DNA of 64,000 nucleotides. It comes from Flavobacterium sp. (GTDB lineage: Bacteria; Bacteroidota; Bacteroidia; Flavobacteriales; Flavobacteriaceae). The first letter of the stretch is position 1; the number at the start of each line of letters is the position of its first letter. Position numbers and translations under genes: made by a program. The notes below the pieces were generated by a model. That model had not been told where the DNA came from. It saw only the letters and a list, made by a program, of their open reading frames with translations, and did not search any database. The stretch spans positions 105,640 through 169,639 of the forward strand of contig JAGYJR010000003.1 in the NCBI GenBank assembly GCA_018401995.1. The letters are read 5' to 3'. This document shows, one piece after another, positions 53,701 through 62,283 of this stretch.

Positions 53701-54654
53701 TTACTTTTTAATCAATCCTAATTCAATCAACCTTTCAGTTAAGAATTCACCAGCGGTGATGTCTTCGTATAATTTTGGATTGTTTTCATCTATACACTCT
53801 GGCAAGCAATTTAAACTCATATCACTTACTGGGTGCATGAAAAAAGGAATAGAAAAACGAGAAGAACCCCACAATTCTCTTGGTGGATTTACCACTTGGT
53901 GAATCGTTGATTTCAACTTGTTGTTGGTATGTCTTGATAACATATCTCCAACATTTATCATCAATTCGTCTGGTTGTGCAATGGCATCTACCCATTCGCC
54001 ATTATGATTTTGTACTTGTAATCCTTTACCTTGAGCGCCCATTAATAAGGTAATCAAGTTGATATCACCATGAGCAGCAGCTCTTACAGCGCCATCTTGT
54101 GGTTCATCAGTAATCGGTGGGTAATGAATTGGACGTAAAATACTGTTTCCGTCTTTGATGTAATTGTCGAAGTAGAATTCGTCTAAACCAATGTAAATTG
54201 CTAAAGCTCTTAACACATAAACACCAGTTTTTTCTAACATTTGATACGCTTCTTTACCAACAGTATTAAACTTTAGTAATTCTGTTACTTCAACGTTGTC
54301 TGGATATTCACCAGCCCATTTTGAACCTTCAGAAACGTATTGTCCAAAATGCCAAAACTCTTTTAAATCTCCAGCAGAGCGACCCTTTGCATGTTCTTTA
54401 CCAAAAGAAACATAACCACGTTGCCCACCAATACCTGGAATTTCGTATTTCGCTTTGGTTTCTAGCGGAAGATTGAAGAAGTTACGCACTTCCGAATACA
54501 AATCTTCTACCAATTGGTCATCTAAAAAATGACCTTTTAATGCTACGAAGCCAATCTCTTCGTAGGCTTTTCCGATTTCATTTACAAATTTTTGTTTACG
54601 TGCCGGATCATCCGACAGGAAATCACGTAAGTCAACACTAGGAATTTGTTGCAT
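53701..54654 (-). CDS. Isopenicillin N synthase-family 2-oxoglutarate/Fe(II) oxygenase
   Basis: The 317-aa protein opens IPSVDLRDFLSDDPARKQ and has the double-stranded beta-helix iron site: His and Asp in AAHGDINLITLL, the distal His in STIHQVVNPP, and the RxS motif in SSRFSIPFFMHP that binds the 2-oxoglutarate carboxylate. GEWVDAIAQPDELMINVGD matches the family core. Members oxidise many small molecules; isopenicillin N synthase itself is not implied. It is monocistronic, with a terminator downstream and a 475-base gap upstream. Confidence 0.9.
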   Translation of the reverse strand: MQQIPSVDLRDFLSDDPARKQKFVNEIGKAYEEIGFVALKGHFLDDQLVEDLYSEVRNFFNLPLETKAKYEIPGIGGQRGYVSFGKEHAKGRSAGDLKEFWHFGQYVSEGSKWAGEYPDNVEVTELLKFNTVGKEAYQMLEKTGVYVLRALAIYIGLDEFYFDNYIKDGNSILRPIHYPPITDEPQDGAVRAAAHGDINLITLLMGAQGKGLQVQNHNGEWVDAIAQPDELMINVGDMLSRHTNNKLKSTIHQVVNPPRELWGSSRFSIPFFMHPVSDMSLNCLPECIDENNPKLYEDITAGEFLTERLIELGLIKK

Positions 54655-55129
54655 ACTTAAACTTTATTGTTAATAAATCATTTTAGGTTTCAACCCAAGT
54701 AAATACAAATGTAATTAAATATTTTAAATTCAAAAAAGCAAAGTTGTTAACAATTGGTAATTGTTGATAGGTAATGGGTTTTTGGAATATAAATTGAAGG
54801 AATATGAATAATCAAAATAATCTTTTATGAACTTTTGAAAGTGTAGAAATTAAACTTAAAAATCTTAAATGACATATATGTTAAATATACACAGAGCTAC
54901 ACCGAGTTTTCTTGAAATGCTTTTTCTTTAAAGAGCTACACAGAGACGTTTCACTAAATAGAGTCGTTATCCCTTTGCTCTCTTTGCGAAAAAAAATGTA
55001 TTCTTAGCGTTTAAATTTGAAATTGATCTTGTTCTTGCTCTTGAAATTTGTCTTAATCTTTTTTATAACAATTCACTTTCAAAATGTTATTTTTAGTACT
55101 TTTGAGCAAAATTTAATTGTTCCATTATC
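54655..55129. other. 475-base gap with short repeats and no gene
   Basis: No open frame of useful length is present on either strand. Two copies of an ACAGAG/GAGCTACAC(A/C)GAG phrase occur near 54888-54908 and 54939-54953, and the text after 54960 (CTTTGCTCTCTTTGCG) resembles other intergenic stretches of this window. A promoter-like box for the E1 gene sits at the right end. Confidence 0.5.
55097..55104 (+). promoter_or_regulatory. Possible -7 box for the E1 alpha/beta gene
   Basis: TACTTTTG matches TAnnTTTG and lies 25 bases before the ATG at 55130. A TTTC sits upstream at a shorter than usual spacing, so only the -7 half is convincing. Confidence 0.45.
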
Positions 55130-57106
55130 ATGAACTTTGAAAGAAAAGAATTATCGAATTCGCAACTACTTGATTTATACAAGAAAATCTTAAAACCGCG
55201 TTTGATTGAAGAGAAAATGTTGATTCTAATCCGTCAAGGAAAAGTATCGAAATGGTTCTCAGGAATTGGTCAAGAAGCTATTTCTGTTGGAATAACTTCG
55301 GTTTTGGATAAAGATGAATATATTTTACCAATGCACCGAAATTTGGGTGTTTTCACTACAAGAGAAATTCCTTTACACCGATTATTTTCGCAATGGCAAG
55401 GTAAGAAAAATGGATTTACCAAAGGTCGTGATAGAAGTTTCCACTTTGGTACACAAGAATATAAGATAATTGGAATGATTTCGCATTTAGGACCTCAATT
55501 AGGTATCGCAGACGGAATCGCTTTAGCCAATAAACTAAGAAAAAACGGAAAAGTAACTGCAGTATTTACAGGTGAAGGCGCTACTTCGGAGGGTGATTTT
55601 CATGAAGCGTTGAATATTGCTGCTGTTTGGGAATTACCAGTTTTATTTGTAATTGAAAATAATGGTTACGGATTATCAACACCAACAAACGAACAATACC
55701 GTTGTGAGAATTTAGCAGATAAAGGCATTGGTTACGGAATGGAAAGCCATGTTGTTGATGGAAACAACTTGTTAGAAGTGGTGCATTTGATTTCAGAATT
55801 AAAAGCTTCTATGGTTGAAAATCCACGTCCAGTGTTATTGGAGTTCAAAACATTCAGAATGCGTGGACATGAAGAGGCGAGTGGTACAAAATACGTGCCG
55901 CAAAAATTAATGGACATGTGGGCTGTGAAAGATCCAGTAGAAAATTATAGAAATTATTTAAAAGCTACTGCGGTTTTATCAGAGGAAGAAGATGAAGCTA
56001 TCAGAGCCGAAATTAAGAAAGAAATCGATACGGATTGGGCAAAAGTTCAAGAAGAACCAGAAATTGTAGCTTCATTAGAAGAAGAATTAGGTGATGTCTA
56101 TGCTCCTTACGAATTTGAAGCATTCAATCCTTCTTCAGAAATAGAAAACATCCGTGTGATTGATGCGATTTCGAATGGTTTACGTCAGTCGATGGAGCGC
56201 CATGAAAATTTGGTAATCATGGGACAAGATATTGCTGAATACGGTGGTGCTTTCAAAATTACCGATGGATTTGTAGCTCAATTTGGAAAAGAAAGAGTAA
56301 GAAATACACCAATCTGTGAAAGTGCTGTAGTTTCAGCAGCCAACGGATTGTCAATAAACGGATTTAAAGCGGTAATGGAAATGCAATTTGCGGATTTCGT
56401 TTCTACAGGTTTTAACCCAATTGTAAACTTATTAGCGAAGCAACATTACAGATGGTTAGAAAAATCGGATGTAGTGGTGCGTATGCCTTGTGGTGGAGGA
56501 ACGCAAGCGGGACCTTTCCATTCACAAACTAACGAAGCTTGGTTTACTAAAACTCCGGGATTGAAAGTGGTGTATCCAGCATTTCCTTATGATGCCAAAG
56601 GTTTATTAAATACCGCTATTAACGATCCAAATCCCGTATTATTTTTCGAACACAAGCAATTGTATAGAAGTGTGTATCAAGATGTGCCAAAAGATTACTA
56701 CACCTTACCATTCGGAAAAGCATCATTGATTAAAGAAGGAAATGATGTAACCATTATTTCGTTTGGAGCTGGAGTTCATTGGGCTTTAGAAACTTTAGCA
56801 AAAAATCCAGAAATTAAAGCAGATTTATTAGATTTAAGAACATTACAACCAATGGATTGGGATGCGATTTATGCTTCAGTGAAGAAAACAAATAAAGTTA
56901 TCATTTTACAAGAAGACACTTTATTTGGTGGTGTTGCCAGCGATATTTCAGCCATGATTATGGAAAATTGCTTTGAATATTTAGATGCTCCAGTTAGAAG
57001 AGTAGGTAGTTTAGAATCGGCAATTCCTTTTATGAAGTCGTTAGAAGATCAGTATTTGCCTAAGGGTAGATTTGAAGCGGAATTGAAGGAACTTTTAGCT
57101 TACTAA
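55130..57106 (+). CDS. 2-oxoacid (2-oxoisovalerate-type) dehydrogenase E1, alpha and beta fused
   Basis: The 658-aa protein joins both E1 chains. Residues about 1-325 are the alpha part, with the thiamine diphosphate motif GEGATSEGDF...IENNGYG and the phospho-loop-like TFRMRGHEEASG. Residues about 340-658 are the beta part: IRVIDAISNGLRQSM, MGQDIAEYGGAFKITDG, MPCGGGTQAGPFHSQ and LDLRTLQPMDWD. E1 decarboxylates a 2-oxoacid (branched-chain oxoacids in the typical alpha/beta group) and passes the acyl group to lipoyl-E2. E2 and E3 genes are not in the window. The fusion is common in Bacteroidota. A terminator follows. Confidence 0.92.
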   Translation: MNFERKELSNSQLLDLYKKILKPRLIEEKMLILIRQGKVSKWFSGIGQEAISVGITSVLDKDEYILPMHRNLGVFTTREIPLHRLFSQWQGKKNGFTKGRDRSFHFGTQEYKIIGMISHLGPQLGIADGIALANKLRKNGKVTAVFTGEGATSEGDFHEALNIAAVWELPVLFVIENNGYGLSTPTNEQYRCENLADKGIGYGMESHVVDGNNLLEVVHLISELKASMVENPRPVLLEFKTFRMRGHEEASGTKYVPQKLMDMWAVKDPVENYRNYLKATAVLSEEEDEAIRAEIKKEIDTDWAKVQEEPEIVASLEEELGDVYAPYEFEAFNPSSEIENIRVIDAISNGLRQSMERHENLVIMGQDIAEYGGAFKITDGFVAQFGKERVRNTPICESAVVSAANGLSINGFKAVMEMQFADFVSTGFNPIVNLLAKQHYRWLEKSDVVVRMPCGGGTQAGPFHSQTNEAWFTKTPGLKVVYPAFPYDAKGLLNTAINDPNPVLFFEHKQLYRSVYQDVPKDYYTLPFGKASLIKEGNDVTIISFGAGVHWALETLAKNPEIKADLLDLRTLQPMDWDAIYASVKKTNKVIILQEDTLFGGVASDISAMIMENCFEYLDAPVRRVGSLESAIPFMKSLEDQYLPKGRFEAELKELLAY

Positions 57107-57124
57107 GATTTTTAGAGATATAAA

Positions 57125-57166
57125 AGCGAAACCCTGAAATACTAAATTTTAGGGTTTTTCGTTTTT
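57125..57166 (+). terminator. Terminator after the E1 gene
   Basis: CGAAACCCT pairs with AGGGTTTTTCG around an AT-rich loop, followed by TTTTT. It is 19 bases beyond the E1 stop and 19 bases before the archaemetzincin start. Confidence 0.7.
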
Positions 57167-57184
57167 AAAATTATATGTTATTTT

Positions 57185-57802
57185 ATGCGAATCCTTTTAC
57201 TTATAATTAGCTTCTTTTTATTTTCTTGCCAAAATAATAAAGTCCAAAAGTTAACCGTTGGTATTCAACCTTATGTTGATTTTCCAAAGGATAAAACGGA
57301 TACCATTGCCAAAACTATTGCGGATTTCTATCAAATTAAAACTGTGGTACTTCCAATAAAATCGCCTTACAAGGAAGCTTTTGTGACAATTAAGTCGCCA
57401 AGATATCGTGCGGATAAACTGATTGCTCTTCAGAGAGAAAACAAACCAGATTCTTTGGATTATATTTTGGGATTACTAACCAAAGATATATCGGTTACCA
57501 AAAAAGATGCTTCGGGACAAACAAAAAAACCAACTTATAAATATGGAGATTGGGGAATTATGGGATTAGCGTATTGTCCGGGAAATAGCTGTGTTGTTTC
57601 TACTTTTCGAATCCAACATCCAAATCCAAAAACACATTTCTCTCGATTAAAAAAAGTCACGGTTCATGAATTTGGACACAACTTAGGTTTACCTCATTGC
57701 CCCGATAAAACTTGTGTTATGACTGATGCTGTAGAAAGTGTGAAAACGATTGATAATGCAAAATTAGCATTGTGTGAGAAGTGTAAAATAATCTTAAAGT
57801 GA
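57185..57802 (+). CDS. Archaemetzincin-type zinc metalloprotease, lipoprotein
   Basis: The 205-aa product has a lipoprotein signal (LIISFFLFSC, lipid Cys at 15). It has the complete archaemetzincin motif: HEFGHNLGLPHC (about 161-172), four residues, CVM, and then CEKC near the end, i.e. HExxHxxGxxHCxxxxC.M...CxxC. The two extra Cys pairs bind a second zinc. Archaemetzincins are known mainly in archaea and vertebrates, with fewer bacterial members. Its target is unknown, and the lipobox implies a membrane-attached extracytoplasmic enzyme. It lies between the E1 gene and the convergent split gene. Confidence 0.88.
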   Translation: MRILLLIISFFLFSCQNNKVQKLTVGIQPYVDFPKDKTDTIAKTIADFYQIKTVVLPIKSPYKEAFVTIKSPRYRADKLIALQRENKPDSLDYILGLLTKDISVTKKDASGQTKKPTYKYGDWGIMGLAYCPGNSCVVSTFRIQHPNPKTHFSRLKKVTVHEFGHNLGLPHCPDKTCVMTDAVESVKTIDNAKLALCEKCKIILK

Positions 57803-57876
57803 ATACTAATACGGTTTCAAAATTGCTATTTCTTTTATTTTTAGAGGTAAACTTAGTAAATAATTCGAATTGGCTT

Positions 57877-58571
57877 TTATAAATTTAAATTATAGGCTTT
57901 AAATAATTCATTAAACGATTCAGACCAATTTCCCCAATTCCAATCTTTTTCATTTTCTTTTAATAAATCAATGACCGTTTCAATATCTTTTTTATTTTCG
58001 AAAGAAAAAATAGTTTTACTTAAATGAAAGTAGTTGTAAGCTGTATTTTTATTTTTAAATTTTTCAATAATAATTGCACTTGTCTTTTTGAATTTTTCCT
58101 TTTCGGCTATATCAAGGAAAGCTTGCATGTAGAAAGAATCTAAAATCTTAATTCTTTTAATACAAATAGATTCTAAGTCTTTATAATTATTTTTATATAC
58201 GGTTGAAATAATTAAAGGATAAATATCAAAAATTTCAGTTGTGGTTGAATAATCGAAAAATATATTTATTAAATCATCAGATAATAATTTTTTTGAAAAT
58301 ATTTCCGAAGCTTCTTTCTCATTATATTCAATTAGTTTCTCAACAATTTTAATATTTAAATATCCTTTTTTCTGAAAAATTTCTTTAAATATATCTAAAT
58401 AAAGCGGAGTATAAAATCTTGAAGAGGATTTAAAAACCTTACTTAAAACTGTGTCATTTTCTTTTTTATTAATTATATCAACCAATAAGTTTTTAGATTC
58501 TTCATTTTGAAAGCTTGCAATGGCATTAAAATAGTTTTCGGATTTATTTTTGTTTTTATAGGAAACTAAAA
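57877..58571 (-). pseudogene. C-terminal fragment of a split helical-repeat gene
   Basis: On the minus strand an open frame runs from a stop near 58583 through FWEFLVSYKNKNKSENYFNA to the stop at 57877. It has no ATG before its middle; the best start would be a TTG at 58485, which gives 202 residues. The sequence is rich in Lys, Glu, Ile and Asn and reads as alpha-helical repeats (HEAT-like). The upstream frame (58599-59273) ends just before it and has the same flavour, ending FINLEEKAFYGH, so the two probably were one gene. The function is unknown. Confidence 0.5.
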
Positions 58572-58598
58572 ATTCCCAAAACTTTTATCATTAAAACA

Positions 58599-59273
58599 CT
58601 AATGGCCGTAAAAAGCTTTTTCTTCAAGATTAATAAATGCTTGAATGTCATTTTTGTTTTTATACTTTGCTAATTCTAGAATGGCATCTTGATTTTGGTC
58701 TCTAATAGCTAACTTTCTAATTTTAAAATAGTTTTGTAAATCTGCATTGTTATTATCTAATGCGAGATATAGAAGCATGTAATACTTATCTTTGGACAAA
58801 ATTATTCTATTAAAATCTTTTACTTTATTTACGAAAAACAAAGAATCTTTAGAGGACAATTCGTTATAATACATTTGATTCAAAACTCTGTCATATAAAA
58901 CAAAACTTAATGATTCGTTTGAAACAATACAACCATTTTTCACACTAAAACTTAAATCGTTATTTAAAGTTTTTTTGAATAAATAATCTAACTTTTCATA
59001 TTTTAAATCAACTAAAGCAATTAATGAAAAATATCTAATTAACTTATTATCAGTATTTGATAGTTCAATTAACTCATTAAATGTGGCTTTGTTTTTTAAT
59101 TCAATAAAACTTTTCAAATCATTAAATTTAAAATCTGTATCAATGTAATCAATATCATTAATACTGTTAGATGATGATATAGAATCAACAATTAACATAA
59201 TTTCTTCTCTAACCTTTTGAGAGAAAGAAAAATTTAAATTTAAAAGAAAAAATATTAAAACTAATAATCTCAT
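58599..59273 (-). CDS. Secreted helical-repeat protein, N-terminal part of a probable split gene
   Basis: The 224-aa frame has a signal peptide (MRLLVLIFFLLNLNFSFSQ) and alternating helices with AxxxL, LIxLSNTDNKLIRYFSLIAL and ILELAKYKNKNDIQAFINL, patterns of HEAT-like repeats. It stops at a TAG at 58599-58601. The stop context reads TAG TGT TTT AAT GAT AA, after which a second long frame begins in another register. A frameshift in one original gene of about 450 residues is likely. If it is real, this half alone could be secreted but would lack its C-terminal half. Confidence 0.65.
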   Translation of the reverse strand: MRLLVLIFFLLNLNFSFSQKVREEIMLIVDSISSSNSINDIDYIDTDFKFNDLKSFIELKNKATFNELIELSNTDNKLIRYFSLIALVDLKYEKLDYLFKKTLNNDLSFSVKNGCIVSNESLSFVLYDRVLNQMYYNELSSKDSLFFVNKVKDFNRIILSKDKYYMLLYLALDNNNADLQNYFKIRKLAIRDQNQDAILELAKYKNKNDIQAFINLEEKAFYGH

Positions 59274-59306
59274 ATTTAATCCTATGATATAAGTTTAAAA
59301 AAAAAA

Positions 59307-60053
59307 TTAATACTTCCCACTCAACAATTCACCACCAATAGCTGATTTGGCTTCGATTCCCAATTTCTTCATCATTTCATACGTGGTACAAACTGCTGCT
59401 GAAGTTACAGGAATTCCGCATTCAGCTTGAATCAAATCAATCGCTTCTAATGAAGGCATTTGCACACAGGCGGAAACTACCAATACATCTACATCAGTTA
59501 AATCCAATTGTTTGTAGATTTCTAGTAAATTCATTGGGTTTTGAGCAGCCACTTCCAAATTATCAGGAATTTCCAAAGCGATGCTTTCTTTTACTTTTAT
59601 GCCTTGATGTTCGATATAATCCACCACTTTGTCAGTTAACGGACGCATATAAGGCGTAATAATCGAAATTTGTTTGGCACCCAAAACCTTCAAACCATTA
59701 ATTAAAGCTCCAGCAGAAGTGACAATTGGAGTAGGGAAGTCATTCGCCACCGTTTCTTGATGTAAATTTACTTCCGAAACACAATGATACCCACGACCCA
59801 TACTCATAATGGCAACCAAACAAGCATAACCCATTACATCTACATGCGCATCGGATAATTCTTGTGCACATTTTAAGCTCATTTTATCCATTGCTTCCAA
59901 TTCTTCTTTGGTTACTTTTTTCATACGCATTCTACTGCTATGAAAGGTAAATCGTTCAGGTAAAATGGTTTCACGAGAACGGAAGATTGCTGGTATTTCG
60001 GTTTCCATCGTTACATTGGATGATGGAACTATTTGACCTATTCTGTATTTCAT
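59307..60053 (-). CDS. maiA: Maleate isomerase (Asp/Glu racemase superfamily)
   Basis: The 248-aa protein starts MKYRIGQIVPSSNVTMETEI, typical of maleate cis-trans isomerase, and has the two catalytic cysteines in GYACLVAIM (Cys78) and VSACVQMPS (Cys196). Other family residues are the Asn of SSNVTMETE and PTPIVTSAGAL. The enzyme converts maleate to fumarate. Arylmalonate decarboxylase and Asp/Glu racemases are alternatives, but both Cys and the TMETE opening favour maleate isomerase. It is the last gene of the minus-strand aromatic cluster, next to an FAH-family hydrolase, which supports a role for maleate from maleylpyruvate. Confidence 0.85.
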   Translation of the reverse strand: MKYRIGQIVPSSNVTMETEIPAIFRSRETILPERFTFHSSRMRMKKVTKEELEAMDKMSLKCAQELSDAHVDVMGYACLVAIMSMGRGYHCVSEVNLHQETVANDFPTPIVTSAGALINGLKVLGAKQISIITPYMRPLTDKVVDYIEHQGIKVKESIALEIPDNLEVAAQNPMNLLEIYKQLDLTDVDVLVVSACVQMPSLEAIDLIQAECGIPVTSAAVCTTYEMMKKLGIEAKSAIGGELLSGKY

Positions 60054-60123
60054 ATTAATTAGTTTACAGTCTCCGTCACGGTCAACAGTCTGAAAACTGA
60101 AAACTGCGACTGAATACTTTTTA

Positions 60124-61053
60124 TTATATTTCTTTGATTGTATTTACTATTGTACCAATTCCTTCTACAGTTGCCTCAACAACATCGCCATCATGTAACC
60201 ACTCTTGAGGGTTACGACCTGCGCCAACGCCTGCAGGAGTTCCTGTTGCGATGATATCGCCTGCTTCTAAAGTGAAAACGGTACTTAAATCTTCAATCAA
60301 ATCGTTGATATTGAATAGCATAAATTGTGTGTTTGAATTTTGCTTTTCAACGCCGTTTACTTTTAATGATAAATTCAAGTTGTGTGGATTTTCGATTTCG
60401 TCTTTTGTAACGATAACTGGCCCCATTGGTGCGAAAGTATCTTGTCCTTTGGAGACAATCCATTGTCCTTCTCTACGACAATCACGTGCCGAAATATCGT
60501 TGATTATTGTATATCCAAACACATAATCTAATGCTTCAGATTTTGGTACGTATTTTCCTTTTTTTGAGATGATTACCGCTAATTCACATTCCCAATCTAA
60601 TTGCGAAGTTAACTTAGTGTTTTTGATAATTTCTGTATTGGTAGCTGTAACCGTTGTTGGTGGTTTTGAAAAGATAATTGGTTTGGTTGGAAGTTTTCCT
60701 GTTGTGTCTAATGTTCTTGCACTTTCGGCAACGTGTTCGGTATAATTCAACCCAATTCCAATGATATTTTTTCTTGGTCTTTCGATAGGAGCTAAAATCG
60801 TAACTTCATTCATTTCATAAGCGATTTCTTCGAAGAAATTTTCAGGAGTTTCCGCAATCATTTCTGTGATTTCTGCTATGATTTCAAATCCCATATCAAT
60901 TAATTCTAACATATCATTTGGTAATGGGAAATTGGAAATATCTCCAAAATCTTGCATGTCGATGACTTGGTTGTTATGAATAAAGCCTAAACGTGGCTCG
61001 TTGTTGACACGTTGCAATGCAACGTCTGTACATTTGTAAGTAAGTAATTTCAT
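60124..61053 (-). CDS. Fumarylacetoacetate hydrolase-family protein (maleylpyruvate hydrolase candidate)
   Basis: The 309-aa protein has the FAH C-terminal domain from IGIGLNYTEHVAES. Metal-site residues follow: the Glu pair in WECELAVIISKKG, GYTIINDISARDCR, the KGQDTFAPMGPVIV segment and GDIIATGTPAGVGAGR. FAH enzymes hydrolyse C-C bonds in acylpyruvates. Between a gentisate dioxygenase-like gene and a maleate isomerase gene the best substrate is maleylpyruvate, giving maleate and pyruvate; fumarylpyruvate is the alternative. There is no glutathione-dependent maleylpyruvate isomerase in the window. The gene is 65 bases below the dioxygenase stop. Confidence 0.88.
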   Translation of the reverse strand: MKLLTYKCTDVALQRVNNEPRLGFIHNNQVIDMQDFGDISNFPLPNDMLELIDMGFEIIAEITEMIAETPENFFEEIAYEMNEVTILAPIERPRKNIIGIGLNYTEHVAESARTLDTTGKLPTKPIIFSKPPTTVTATNTEIIKNTKLTSQLDWECELAVIISKKGKYVPKSEALDYVFGYTIINDISARDCRREGQWIVSKGQDTFAPMGPVIVTKDEIENPHNLNLSLKVNGVEKQNSNTQFMLFNINDLIEDLSTVFTLEAGDIIATGTPAGVGAGRNPQEWLHDGDVVEATVEGIGTIVNTIKEI

Positions 61054-61118
61054 ATTCTGCCGCTAAGACGCAAAGGCGTCAAGTTTTTTGTTATTATTGA
61101 TTTTTGAACTTGATATTG

Positions 61119-62231
61119 TTATTGCACTTGTTGATGTCCGTTGTTTTCTGTTAATTCTCTTCCTTGAAATAAACCTAAACCTTCAATTACAGGTAAATCA
61201 TTGAAATTGAATAAGCAAGCATCTTCGGTTTCCGATAAATTGTGATGTTCGTGCCAAGTCCAACTCGGAACGCAAAAAATATCTCTTTCTTTCCAATCGA
61301 AACGTTTTCCATTGATGATAGTGTAACCTTTTCCTTTGGCGCATTGGTAAACAAATGAACCAGTATGTTTGTGTGCTTTTCCTTTGAATCCTGCTGGTAA
61401 TAATTGCATCGCTGCTCCCATAGTTTGCATTACGTGTCCGCCCGTTAACGGATTGGCATATTGCATAAAAATCCCATCAAACGGATTGACTTCATTGACT
61501 TTTTGCGCTTCCAATAATGCTGGATACACATTCTTCCAAGAATATTTGAATAATGGTGAATAGGGTTTATCCCAAGTTTTATCTGCTGGAATCAATCCCG
61601 CACAACCATAAGTGATAGGTGAGAAGTTTAATGGTTTTACCAATTCTTGTTTGCCATCATAAACCGCATAATCATTCGCTTCCAAAGCATTCACTAACGG
61701 AATATCCAATCCATCTTGCCAAATGCAAGTTTTTCCGCCTTCTTCAACACCATGCTCGTGCCAAGTGGAATTGGGAGTAATTACAAAATCATTGACCTCT
61801 AACATGATTTTATTACCATCCACAACCGTATATCCTTTTTCACCTTCCATAATAAAACGTAGGGCAGAAGCACGATGACGATGAGCTGAAGTGAATTCGC
61901 CAGGACGCGTAACTTGAATTCCAGTATACAACCAACCCACAGCAGCAGCAACTTCTTTGCGTTTTTCGTTAATTAAATAAATAACACGTCTTCCAGCTTC
62001 CTCTGGTGTTACCAATTCAGATGATTTAAGCACTAATTCACGTAAATCATCATATTTCCAAAGCATTGGAACAGAAGTAGAACGTGGTTCCCAAGGCTCA
62101 ATATCGTTTGCGACTGTCCATAAAGCACCGGCCCCTAATGATTCCAGTGTTTTGTAATAGGCTTTCAGTTCGTCGGAGTCTTGTACTCGAGCTCTTCCGT
62201 ATTGGTCGTCTGAATAGTTGTTTGTTTCCAT
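61119..62231 (-). CDS. Gentisate 1,2-dioxygenase-type double-cupin protein
   Basis: The 370-aa protein has two cupin domains. The first contains SAHRHRASALRFIMEG (about 114-129) and ITPNSTWHEHGVEEGG, holding the Fe(II)-binding His residues. The second contains KGKAHKHTGSFVYQCAKG (about 281-298) and VPSWTWHEHHNLSETED. This arrangement, with the motifs in both cupins, matches gentisate 1,2-dioxygenases, which open gentisate to maleylpyruvate. Salicylate and 1-hydroxy-2-naphthoate dioxygenases are close relatives. Its neighbours (FAH hydrolase and maleate isomerase) fit gentisate. A perfect palindrome lies between it and the nitrilase gene. Confidence 0.85.
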   Translation of the reverse strand: METNNYSDDQYGRARVQDSDELKAYYKTLESLGAGALWTVANDIEPWEPRSTSVPMLWKYDDLRELVLKSSELVTPEEAGRRVIYLINEKRKEVAAAVGWLYTGIQVTRPGEFTSAHRHRASALRFIMEGEKGYTVVDGNKIMLEVNDFVITPNSTWHEHGVEEGGKTCIWQDGLDIPLVNALEANDYAVYDGKQELVKPLNFSPITYGCAGLIPADKTWDKPYSPLFKYSWKNVYPALLEAQKVNEVNPFDGIFMQYANPLTGGHVMQTMGAAMQLLPAGFKGKAHKHTGSFVYQCAKGKGYTIINGKRFDWKERDIFCVPSWTWHEHHNLSETEDACLFNFNDLPVIEGLGLFQGRELTENNGHQQVQ

Positions 62232-62248
62232 TTTATTTTATTTTTAAA

Positions 62249-62282
62249 ACCTGATAGGTTTTCAAAACCTATCAGCTTTTTA
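62249..62282. terminator. Perfect palindrome between dioxygenase and nitrilase genes
   Basis: CTGATAGGTTTT (62251-62262) and AAAACCTATCAG (62264-62275) are perfect inverted copies with a one-base centre, flanked by T-rich sequence. The minus-strand operon passes through it, so it could cause partial termination or set mRNA levels between the genes; it is also a common repeat type in Bacteroidota. Confidence 0.7.
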
Positions 62283-62283
62283 T

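Noticed and set aside
53630..53902. 90-aa plus-strand frame
   Set aside because: It mostly overlaps the 3' end of the oxygenase gene in antisense and contains the terminator; no motif supports it.
54655..55129. A hidden gene or tRNA in the 475-base gap
   Set aside because: No open frame, cloverleaf or conserved T-loop sequence was seen; only short repeats and a promoter-like box are present.
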